Below, in pieces: positions 52,101-59,040 of a stretch of DNA of 64,000 bases. The stretch lies in NCBI RefSeq assembly GCF_000315625.1, contig NW_005434649.1:442936-506935 (forward strand). The letters run 5' to 3'. The DNA comes from Guillardia theta CCMP2712. Lineage: Eukaryota > Cryptophyceae > Pyrenomonadales > Geminigeraceae. Within the stretch, counting starts at the first letter, position 1; the number at the start of each line of letters is the position of its first letter. The notes beneath the pieces are model-generated. The model made no database searches. It saw only the letters and a program-made list of their open reading frames with translations, and had not been told where the DNA came from. The position numbers and the translations under genes are program-made.

Positions 52101-52875
52101 AGCACCTATTGTCTGAATAGATCCTAATATCTATGATTGGTTTAGGGAATTGGCTATCAAATAAGAAGAATTCAGAATCAAATAGATCTCTAAAGACTTG
52201 CCTCTGTTTCCATTCAAACAAGAAAGGGAGTATGATATGATACGAAACCTTATATGACCCTTTGCAGGATAATCCACAGGATTCTAGTATCACTGTATCA
52301 TCCTTAGAAATGTTCAAATCAAAATGATTGTTTACAATGTTCACTAAGTTGGAACATAGGTTCATAATCTTATCGAAAATAGGAAAGATGCCCTTCTCTC
52401 TCTGTTTATCATATTCTTGGGCCTGATTAATATTCTCTATGATATAATCTATATCAATAGGAAATTTGACAAGATCATCATTTCCTAGTATCTCATATCC
52501 ATGGAAATTATGTAGGAAGATAGGATGCTTATAATGCACCAATGCATACTGCTTGCTTCCAGGCTTAGCATCCGGGTCAGGAGTGTCTCTTGCAATCTTC
52601 ACATTGGCTCTGTTCTTGATATGTAGATCACTTGTGTTCTGTAGAAGCCCATCCTTCCCATCCTTCAGACGATAAAACCAATTCACTTCCTGAATAAGTG
52701 TGGTTTGAAGGAATTCATACAGGATGTTACGGGTTTTCCTTTTGATACGCTCAAATTGTCCTAATTGTCTTGCTTTCAATCCAATACGGACAAATGATCT
52801 CAACTCATTTGTCTTGAAGTGTTCATATATCGTATTGTCATCAGTATCTTCCTTAGATGGAAAATATAATCGCAT
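49111..52875 (-). CDS. Primase (AEP/PrimPol) fused to UL9-like superfamily 2 helicase
   Basis: 1,254 residues from an ATG. N-terminal part: archaeo-eukaryotic primase motifs FPIDIDY (Asp141, Asp143), KVSYHII (Ser211-x-His213) and RIYSDNRCFRMPYQS (Asp255), i.e. the two-metal site of primase-polymerases. C-terminal part: helicase with Walker A SAGCGYGKTE (555-562), Walker B VFIDEAEE (about 646-652), a TGD-containing motif and QASQRFRY as motif VI, closest in style to origin-binding UL9-type helicases. Such primase-helicase fusions are known from giant viruses and some mobile elements of protists; they would unwind and prime the element's own DNA. All key residues are present, so it looks functional. 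The neighbouring gene at 52922 lies 46 bases upstream on the same strand. Confidence 0.85.
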   Translation of the reverse strand: MRLYFPSKEDTDDNTIYEHFKTNELRSFVRIGLKARQLGQFERIKRKTRNILYEFLQTTLIQEVNWFYRLKDGKDGLLQNTSDLHIKNRANVKIARDTPDPDAKPGSKQYALVHYKHPIFLHNFHGYEILGNDDLVKFPIDIDYIIENINQAQEYDKQREKGIFPIFDKIMNLCSNLVNIVNNHFDLNISKDDTVILESCGLSCKGSYKVSYHIILPFLFEWKQRQVFRDLFDSEFFLFDSQFPKPIIDIRIYSDNRCFRMPYQSKKGSTLILKPVQPLGLSYYMYLVRSYGTVKNVIIPIETIKGETGIDKKHSSIIKKSIKKDLKIKLSIESPQEEFYDDHYILCCLKSIKNDINIINFSLWYRIVKAIFKVLLGVSREFFEDLQGSNPIDYSERIEVFREHIFNWTEKGYEECHSYSLQKRNQLRRLCNENGITGYYKMDMATMIKRLKEVIPTIAENDREKHHKFIKSILDYSMTKIEQEEGEFNPLGPYRFLNYFATKCNKDLWAGWFKCNLFKRSVIPINEFPAIFNVKPYPRYGDMIQLTSKFICLSAGCGYGKTEQMLGLIKPNDRVLNIIANRNLATSVTSRFNKTINKHRKDLKFDNIRLFNLYQSSSRSNYDSQRLVCSIQSLHKLQFLEYDLVFIDEAEETIGALENCTTDDRKDLETRTKIYEILHNVILNAKAVIFADALFNISKPCVNFIENLASIYEQETISFYHTASTRLKQKYVLACDIPKYSKKIDCDKYTVENLALEDIVRHVKAGRNVCGVMMFQKHRKKFMDRFEREGIKAVIVTGDTKKDKEIDKYIKNPSLIAKDKVQVFLHTNTICTGFSEETPDYWDLKIHIIEEFGNIEKGFIKTNQMIQASQRFRYVKTDEDGYQLNIIYCKRNFDYEHRYTPHRSEIERHIKEKYNGTDKNMMASYREMQERLRIDIAERDHISKPFLIELFKYHIDNCYKDNLFVDKGCIRTHQDLYKALTEDYNITPEDHDEKEALVHGFYNHPVYGKFHNMLLREGYVGTYYGFNIAYTNILNMLKSSNDRKALTKTYIYSKYFTDVIYTSTYKDEMSGKNIEFKELLPFTEYERLYDKFMTKPYNIITSLIVLNSPQDKYNIVKVIIQNDAMHTYNRLKYILDNLIDVLGIDLRDHNALERGYVSGRRLCENEVLIKEIYECFINQFLLKEPEFSKRTESKINFLLEKLLNCKMKTEGKQKEYTKNKERHRYFDYKLILIKQDKIENIIDVIKGFNFLAAP

Positions 52876-52921
52876 GCTACTTTGCTATTATAACTAATAA
52901 ATTTGTTTATATGGTTTTTAC

Positions 52922-53227
52922 TCACTTATGTGGAGTATTAGCTTCATTCTTTTCCATAATCTTTTTCTGATAATACCTCCTACTTTGCTCCTTAATTCGT
53001 TCCCTATATTCTGGATCATTTTTGTACCTCTCATTCCTATATTTACGGATACTCTCATTAACTTTTTCTCTAAATTCAGGATTTGTCTCATACCGTATTC
53101 TATTGCATCTGTTTATTACATCATACACAACTGTCTTTATTGTTCCATCATCCTTCCTCCGTTGAATAAACTCTTTTGATTTCTTCCGGCTATACTCTCT
53201 CTCCGCTGCTCTCTTCTCCTCTTCCAT
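52922..53227 (-). CDS. Small basic protein with tandem R-K-Y-R-N-P-E repeats
   Basis: 101 residues from an ATG. Highly charged, with a repeat in the second half (NPEFREKVNESIRKYRNERY, then NDPEYRERIKEQSRRYYQKK). This pattern occurs in small nucleic-acid-binding-like proteins of large DNA viruses and phages. A DNA- or RNA-binding accessory role next to the primase-helicase is plausible but unproven. Same strand as its neighbours on both sides, with 43-46 base gaps, so a compact gene cluster. Confidence 0.65.
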   Translation of the reverse strand: MEEEKRAAEREYSRKKSKEFIQRRKDDGTIKTVVYDVINRCNRIRYETNPEFREKVNESIRKYRNERYKNDPEYRERIKEQSRRYYQKKIMEKNEANTPHK

Positions 53228-53270
53228 GTTATTTATAACTATATATGGGAATTGTTTATGTATTTATTGG

Positions 53271-53801
53271 TTATCTACACAATGATTTCATGCTGTTTTC
53301 TATTGTCTTGAGAAAATTAATTCTATTCTGTCTTGTGAAGGTCTTTATGTCATTAAAAGAACCCTTCAGTTTATTTATTATTGACACTACATCATCCTTA
53401 TCCTTCTCTTGTGCTTGTTTCAACTTTTTATTCTCTGCTTTTAAATCTTCTATGATCTGTTTATTCTTCTTTATCTCATTCTTCAGGTCACGATTCGCCC
53501 CCATCAGATGTGCATTGTGTATAGATAAGATCGCATTCTCTCTTCTTTCTGTATCATTCCGCAAGTCTTGAAAGATTTGTACAAACTCTGAGATCACATC
53601 TGAATATGTTCTCTCTTTGTCTTCAATTTCATTTATCATCGCATAATCCTTGTATGTAAACCTCAATACATGTTCTTTTGTGTATTGCGATTCACATAGC
53701 TTTATACGGTTATTGTATCTACATAAAGGACATTGAAACAATATTACTGGGTAATATTCTTCATTATACTTCACTATATTCTTATCTCTACCATCTATCA
53801 T
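53271..53801 (-). CDS. Small coiled-coil protein with CPLC zinc-like motif
   Basis: The first ATG in frame is at 53801 and gives about 176 residues; the frame stays open upstream into the right inverted repeat but without ATG, so an extended or spliced N-terminus is possible. Near the N-terminus CPLCRYNNRIKLC looks like half of a zinc ribbon or RING. From about residue 95 a long coiled coil follows (NEIKKNKQIIEDLKAENKK). First gene inside the right terminus. Function unknown. Confidence 0.65.
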   Translation of the reverse strand: MIDGRDKNIVKYNEEYYPVILFQCPLCRYNNRIKLCESQYTKEHVLRFTYKDYAMINEIEDKERTYSDVISEFVQIFQDLRNDTERRENAILSIHNAHLMGANRDLKNEIKKNKQIIEDLKAENKKLKQAQEKDKDDVVSIINKLKGSFNDIKTFTRQNRINFLKTIENSMKSLCR

Positions 53802-53906
53802 ATTATTCACATCATAATACAATGCAGCTTGCTCTGATAAATCTTTTAACTCATAATGTGATAAGATCTCATTTATTCTTTCATTCGATCTGAATGAATC
53901 AAATAA

Positions 53907-54106
53907 TATAGAATATATTATAGTACACTAGTAGTATATGTAAATGTATTTTTAGAAATCATGCATTTTAATAGTATTCATGCATTTTATCTTTTGGTCT
54001 TTAAATTTAAGTTGTAATGAAATTCGAAATAGATGGGATTTTGCATTTCACTTATGCATTTTTAGTGCTTTTATGCATATTGGTCTTTAAGGTCTTTAAT
54101 ATAAAT
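53907..54106 (-). repeat. Right terminal inverted repeat, 200 bp
   Basis: Exact reverse complement of the left terminus, ending ATTAATATAAAT-like at 54106 next to host GAGGCTATTTCGG. The frame of the adjacent small gene is open into this repeat but has no ATG there. Confidence 0.95.
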
Positions 54107-54470
54107 GAGGCTATTTCGGCCTAGTCGGGGCGACTAATTAGGAAGTCGAGGACCCACCCCCTGCCCCCGATCTGACGATTTGCAGAGGCTGCCAGGTACT
54201 GAAGATTCACGCCGGTCCACACCGGCACCGGTAGTTACTGGGGCCAGAAAACACCGGTCTGAAGGGGTGGGCACCCACCCTCGAACCAGCAAAGTGACTT
54301 CACAAGGAGTCCCATTACCACCCCTACCCCCTCTTCTTAGTTCCTACTAGGCTCCTCTTGCTAGTGGCTCTGCATTTCTTGAGAGGATGGTTGGCGCGGG
54401 CAATTCGCCATGATCAGAGGTCGCCGTGCGCTGAGGACGTAGGAAGATTGAGCGAGCTTCAGCTGAAGTG
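54107..54470. other. Host DNA right of the element; promoter of the coiled-coil gene
   Basis: GC-rich host-like sequence resumes directly after 54106. It holds a short internal repetition of CACCGGT/CACCGGCACCGG at 54215-54265 and no gene. The 54471 start codon lies at its end. Confidence 0.5.
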
Positions 54471-57400
54471 ATGGAGATGGAACAGAAGTACAAGGAACTG
54501 CAGGAACTCTTGCAGCAGCGAGAGCAAGATCTCATGGCCGCTACCGACATAGGGGAAATGCTGCTGGAGCGAAACAGGAGCCTGAACGACAAGATCAATG
54601 CCCTAACCCTTAGAATCCAAGAGATGGAAGAAGAAAGATTGTGTGCTTCAGCATCTGACGAAGATGAGAACATGAGAACCTCGTTGGAGCTTGAGCATGA
54701 GACTGAGCTCTCAAGTAGAGTTTTCCGGCGTGAAACCTCGCTTCAAGATGCTGTGGGAGAGCTCAACAACTCCCTCATCATCAACGACAAACTTCGCAGT
54801 ATCATCCAGCGCCTGGAAAGCACAATATCTGAGATGTCATACCAGTCTGCGGAGGCAACAGCCTTCATGTCCTGGAAGCTGTCGACGGACCGATCACACA
54901 GGAGCAAATTGAAAGAAGAGCTACAATCGCTAGAGAGGCAGCTTGATGACACTAGTGCGTTATGGAAGCAAGGAAACGATCAATCCATGACAGAGATATC
55001 CAAGCTGCAAGCTCTCAACTCCGATCTTCGTCGGCAAGTAATGGATCTGTCATCCGAAAATGAAGAACTCCAAAAGAAATTAAAAGAAGAAAGATCCAGG
55101 AGCCATGACGTCTCGCAAGCCCTGAAGAAAGAACATGTCCAGGTCACCACACTCACTGATGACCTTCACAGATCCAAGACAGTGATGCTGCAGCAGAAAG
55201 AAGATTTCAGCAAGCAGATCTCAACGCTCGAGGCACAGCTAAAGATTGTGCATGAGGAACTTGCACAGAAGGAAAGCACCTGTCAACAGCTGCGAAGTGA
55301 TTTAGATGAAAGCAAGAGCGGATATCATGTCCTTGCTCATGTACTGCAGCAAACAATCGATAATGTGAAGGCTGAACAGCACCAGATGGAGGAGGATAGG
55401 GTATGTTGGAGGCAAGCTTCCAATCAAATGGAAGTTATCCTTCGATCGATGGATGATCAATCAGCAAAGCTACACCAGCAGATGAACTTCATTGTGTTGA
55501 ATGCCTCCACCTTGACTGAATCCACAAGAAATGGGATCTCTAAGATTGCTGATCTTTCAGAAGAATGCAGCTCTGTGTTAAAGGAGGCAAATCAATATCT
55601 TGATTCGGAAGTCAAGCAGTCGATGAATTTGCGTGATCAACTCATGGAAACTATGAAAGTCAAATGCGATGCTGAGCAAATGTATAAAATTGAAGCTCAG
55701 AATATGTATGCAGTAATAGCATCTTTGAACGATACCATTTCCAACTTCGAGAACCAGATATTCAGCAAACTTCAAGCTGTAATTGATGAAAATGCTTCAT
55801 CCGCTGTAAAGTTGGAAAATGTTTACTCTTTTTCCGATAACAAGCTGGGCAATATTTGCAGGGCATTGGAGTCAGATATTGAACACGCTCTCTCGACCCT
55901 GAAATCTGCACAAGATGTTTCAAGCTCCAAAATGAGTGCGAGTGTACAAAATCAGAATGAAAGAAAAGCTTTGATGGATGAAATAATCCATTTGAAGGAA
56001 TTAACGAATCTTCATGACAAACAAGTCGCAGATGTCATCGTTCCCCTGAAATCTTTAAGCTCAAGATATTTGGTGCAGCAGGCAGACATTGATGTCAAGG
56101 AGTTGGCGACACTCGTGAACGAGCTTTCACGGTCAGCCGAAACCGAAGTGCTATTGACGTCAAAAGCACTTCAAAGTCTTGAGCATGAAATAGAAGCGAT
56201 TTCCAGAACTCAGTCTGAAATCATGTCAAGGTATAAGAACCAAAGGGAGGAAACAACATCGACCTTCACGACATTCCAGAACCAGTTGAGAATCCTCGAG
56301 AAGAAGGAGATTCAATTTGAGCAAATTACAGAACAGATCACACACTACCTCGCTCAAAAAGAAGCTGAATGCTCCAGCCTCACACTCGAAGTACTAGAGG
56401 CAAGACAAAAGATGGCAGAGATGGAGAAGGTGGTGCAAGAAGAAAACGCTTTAGCTGATGATTGGGAATCCAAACTAGAAAATGAGAAGCGAAATCTCGA
56501 GCTTGCTCTGAGCTCGGCTCAACTAGCAGAGCATGGCCAACGAAAGGAATTAAACCAGACAAAGACACAGCTGGAAGAGACAAGGGCAGAGATGGAGGGG
56601 ACGAGGTCAGAGCTGGAGGGGACGAGGGCAGAGCTGGAGGGGACGAGGACGGAGCTGGAGGGGACGAGGACGGAGCTGGAGGGGACGAGGACGGAGCTGG
56701 AGCAGACCCGAAAGGCGCTGGCAGCATCGGAGGCCGAGTGCCTGAGGCTCACGTCAGAGGCGCACAAGGAGATGTCGGAGACGGCGAGGGCTGCGGAGGA
56801 GGAGAAGACCATGATGCGACAGGCTCTAGAGAGGACGAGGACTGAGCTGGAGGGGACGAGGGCAGAGCTGGAGGGGACGAGGGCAGAGCTGGAGGGGACG
56901 AGGGCAGAGCTGGAGGGGACAAGGGGAGAGCTGGAGGGGACGAGGACGGAGCTGGAGGGGACGAGGACGGAGCTGGAGGGGACGAGGGCAGAGCTGAAGG
57001 GGACGAGGACGGAGCTGGAGCAGACCCGAAAGGCGCTGGCAGCATCGGAGGCCGAGTGCCTGAGGCTCACGTCAGAGGCGCACAAGGAGATGTCGGAGAC
57101 GGCGAGGGCTGTGGAGGAGGAGAAGACCATGATGCGACAGGCTCTAGAGGGGACGAGGACTGAGCTGGAGGGGACGAGAGCGGAGCTGGAGGGGACGAGG
57201 ACGAAGCTGGAGGGGACGAGGACGGAGCTGGAGGGGACGAGGACGGAGCTGGAGGGGACGAGGACGGAGCTGGAGCAGACGCGACTTGCTCTGGTAGAGA
57301 CTGCGAGGGCTGCGGAGGAACGGAAGCATTCAGATGAGCACTGGAGGGTAGGTTTTACATGTGAAGTTGTACGGTGTTGCAAGGAGATTTCAGGGTGTGT

Positions 57401-58769
57401 ACACTGGATCAACGCGGAACTTGTAGTTTCCGATGTTGGGAGCGTTTTCTTGACACTGAGCGATCAACTAGAGAAGGTGCAGGGCGACCTGAATCAGGTG
57501 CTGGGTCAGATCTTGTGCATTCAGAAGGACAACGCGATCTTGGACGAGGAGCTTCAGATCTTTGCGGAGGATGCCGAGTGCAGCTTCGAGGAGTTGTACC
57601 TCATGACGAAGGAGAAGGAGGAGCGGTGCAACAAGATGAACAGGGATGTGGCTGAACAGCGCTCCTGCATCCGGCAGCTTGGAAGTCTGCTGAAGGAGGC
57701 AGTAGACATAGGGCATATGGCCGGAGAGCTGGCGAGGAGATTGATGCGGCAACAACATGAGTTTGCTGAATTGGAAAAGAGCCTAACGATCTCGACGCGC
57801 CCTGAGGCCTCGATGTGCTTGCTGGGCAAGGATGCCTTCGCCCCTCGATCGCAGGAGGAGTTGGTGGAGGAGCTGAAGGAGGTGTGCGGGAAGTTGTTCT
57901 ACGAGATGATGGAGGTGGAGAGGAGGTGGACGAGCAGGCGACAGCAGACGAGGGTTCCCCTCAGCCTGGCTCGGAGGTCGGAGGCTTCTTCCCTTGGCTC
58001 ACAGGACTGCGAGTTGACGGACAGAGACTACCTCAGCCTCCTCTCGTGCGTTGAAAGGGATCTGCGACAAGCCTTTGCCCTGCTCCTGGAGTTCCGCTCC
58101 CCCGAATGTCTTCCGAGCAAGGGTTTGCAAGTGAGAGGCAGTGGAGGAGCCGGAGAAGGGCCGGGAGCCGTCAGTGCAGGCGCGGGCGAGCATGTAGATG
58201 AGCGAGGGGGCAGCTCGGCTGCGATGCATGCGAGGCTGGAGGAGGCGAAGAGGCAGGTCAGGTACCACGAGGCCAAGAGGGAAGAGGTGCGAGCAGAGTT
58301 CAACCGGTTCAAGGAGATCTCCGCGTGCAGGGAGAAGGAGCTTCAAGGGCAGGTGAAGCTGCTGCAGGAGAAGTTGTCCTCGTACGAGAAGAGCATGGGA
58401 AGGAGCAGCGATACAGATCCTCAGGTCAGCCCAGACAGTTCGGCCCTCCGGGATCGGATGAGCTTCGTTGACACGCTGCACGGGCTGGAGATCGAGGAGC
58501 TGTACTGCCAGATTCTGATCCTCACGCGCAATGGCAACCAGCTCATTGACACCATCGCTGATCTGCGGACCCAAAACTTTGTCGGAAGAGACGAGAAGAA
58601 CAACAGAATGGCCAAGATGAATGAGATCCGCCGGGAGATCCACGAGTACCTGTGCTTGTGTAGACAGCAGGAAGGCGAACTGATCGCAGACGACCTTCGA
58701 CGCGTCATGTCCAAGTCAAGGATCAAGCGTGACGGACACACGTCAGCCTACTCTACGGCTGTGAGATGA
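54471..58769 (+). CDS. Long coiled-coil protein with TRAK/HAP1-like CC1-box; candidate motor adaptor
   Basis: 1,432 residues from the ATG at 54471 (the frame is open one GTG codon earlier). Almost wholly helical heptad sequence. Residues 18-40 (EQDLMAATDIGEMLLERNRS) resemble the CC1-box region of TRAK/HAP1/BICD-type adaptors, which binds dynein light intermediate chain: A-x-x-I-G-x-x-LL-x-[KR]-N. The middle carries tandem heptads ELEGTR[AT] encoded by a 21-bp minisatellite, with a longer unit (RKALAASEAECLRLTSEAHK...) repeated twice. The C-terminal third has fewer heptads. A stretch near 57348-57430 (VGFTCEVVRCCKEISG) is less helical and could hide an intron, but no frame-keeping splice was found. 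A motor adaptor role is inference from one motif. Confidence 0.8.
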   Translation: MEMEQKYKELQELLQQREQDLMAATDIGEMLLERNRSLNDKINALTLRIQEMEEERLCASASDEDENMRTSLELEHETELSSRVFRRETSLQDAVGELNNSLIINDKLRSIIQRLESTISEMSYQSAEATAFMSWKLSTDRSHRSKLKEELQSLERQLDDTSALWKQGNDQSMTEISKLQALNSDLRRQVMDLSSENEELQKKLKEERSRSHDVSQALKKEHVQVTTLTDDLHRSKTVMLQQKEDFSKQISTLEAQLKIVHEELAQKESTCQQLRSDLDESKSGYHVLAHVLQQTIDNVKAEQHQMEEDRVCWRQASNQMEVILRSMDDQSAKLHQQMNFIVLNASTLTESTRNGISKIADLSEECSSVLKEANQYLDSEVKQSMNLRDQLMETMKVKCDAEQMYKIEAQNMYAVIASLNDTISNFENQIFSKLQAVIDENASSAVKLENVYSFSDNKLGNICRALESDIEHALSTLKSAQDVSSSKMSASVQNQNERKALMDEIIHLKELTNLHDKQVADVIVPLKSLSSRYLVQQADIDVKELATLVNELSRSAETEVLLTSKALQSLEHEIEAISRTQSEIMSRYKNQREETTSTFTTFQNQLRILEKKEIQFEQITEQITHYLAQKEAECSSLTLEVLEARQKMAEMEKVVQEENALADDWESKLENEKRNLELALSSAQLAEHGQRKELNQTKTQLEETRAEMEGTRSELEGTRAELEGTRTELEGTRTELEGTRTELEQTRKALAASEAECLRLTSEAHKEMSETARAAEEEKTMMRQALERTRTELEGTRAELEGTRAELEGTRAELEGTRGELEGTRTELEGTRTELEGTRAELKGTRTELEQTRKALAASEAECLRLTSEAHKEMSETARAVEEEKTMMRQALEGTRTELEGTRAELEGTRTKLEGTRTELEGTRTELEGTRTELEQTRLALVETARAAEERKHSDEHWRVGFTCEVVRCCKEISGCVHWINAELVVSDVGSVFLTLSDQLEKVQGDLNQVLGQILCIQKDNAILDEELQIFAEDAECSFEELYLMTKEKEERCNKMNRDVAEQRSCIRQLGSLLKEAVDIGHMAGELARRLMRQQHEFAELEKSLTISTRPEASMCLLGKDAFAPRSQEELVEELKEVCGKLFYEMMEVERRWTSRRQQTRVPLSLARRSEASSLGSQDCELTDRDYLSLLSCVERDLRQAFALLLEFRSPECLPSKGLQVRGSGGAGEGPGAVSAGAGEHVDERGGSSAAMHARLEEAKRQVRYHEAKREEVRAEFNRFKEISACREKELQGQVKLLQEKLSSYEKSMGRSSDTDPQVSPDSSALRDRMSFVDTLHGLEIEELYCQILILTRNGNQLIDTIADLRTQNFVGRDEKNNRMAKMNEIRREIHEYLCLCRQQEGELIADDLRRVMSKSRIKRDGHTSAYSTAVR
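56575..57290 (+). repeat. Coding minisatellite, 21-bp unit
   Basis: Runs of GAGCTGGAGGGGACGAGG[AG]C[AG], each coding one heptad ELEGTR(A/T). Three runs (about 56595-56700, 56838-57015, 57155-57275) are separated by two nearly identical 130-140 bp spacers (starting GCAGACCCGAAAGGCGCTGG). Near identity at DNA level points to recent unequal exchange; copy number may vary between strains. Confidence 0.9.
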
Positions 58770-58784
58770 AGTCCAGGAACGAGT

Positions 58785-58860
58785 GAATAGAGTAGAGTAG
58801 AGCACCGCAAAGTAGAGCAGAGCCGAGCCGAGCCGAGTAGAGTAGAGTGAGACTAGCGTG
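58785..58860. repeat. Imperfect pentanucleotide microsatellite
   Basis: Short runs of AGTAG and GCCGA (GAGTAGAGTAGAG, GAGCCGAGCCGAGCCGAG) just after the stop codon of the coiled-coil gene. Confidence 0.8.
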
Positions 58861-59040
58861 ACGAAAGAATAGATGATCCTTCTTGAAAGGGCAGCAGATT
58901 GAATAAATCAGATCAAATTGAGTGTTGCTGGCGGATCTAGTCGCTGACAGTGAGTGTCCCTTCGAGCTTTCAACCTTTAATCCACTTCACTCCGATCACG
59001 AAATCTACAGCATCTCCACCTTCTCCTGCCTTGTAACTTC

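Larger units (their letters stand above)
42385..54106. mobile_element. 11.7 kb mobile element with perfect 200-bp inverted termini and a primase-helicase
   Basis: Both ends carry the same 200-bp sequence in inverted orientation without a mismatch, and composition switches sharply from GC-rich host DNA to AT-rich DNA at both edges. Genes on the - strand: primase-helicase fusion, small basic repeat protein, CPLC coiled-coil protein. On the + strand: RING protein and DCL/DUF3223-HNH protein. A purine-rich decayed frame lies at 46130-47160. A second element seems nested at 42780-45570. No PolB, capsid, packaging ATPase, protease, tyrosine or DDE recombinase was recognised. Flanks GAGAGT (left) and GAGGCT (right) could be an imperfect 6-bp target duplication. 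Identical termini imply recent arrival. Relatives are most likely virus-like or plasmid-like elements of protists. Confidence 0.9.

Noticed and set aside
52928-53571. + strand hydrophobic frames opposite the small element genes
   Set aside because: Phe/Ile/Leu-rich mirrors of Lys/Glu-rich genes on the - strand.
56575-57290. Regular repeats that could suggest a CRISPR array
   Set aside because: The 21-bp units are contiguous coding heptads without unique spacers, in a eukaryotic gene.
56519-57412. 297-residue - strand frame rich in VLVPSSS
   Set aside because: Mirror of the coding minisatellite of the coiled-coil gene on the + strand.
57348-57426. Possible intron (GTAGGT ... CAG or TAG) in the coiled-coil gene
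   Set aside because: Neither 46 nor 79 bases keeps the downstream coiled-coil frame, so the unspliced frame was kept.
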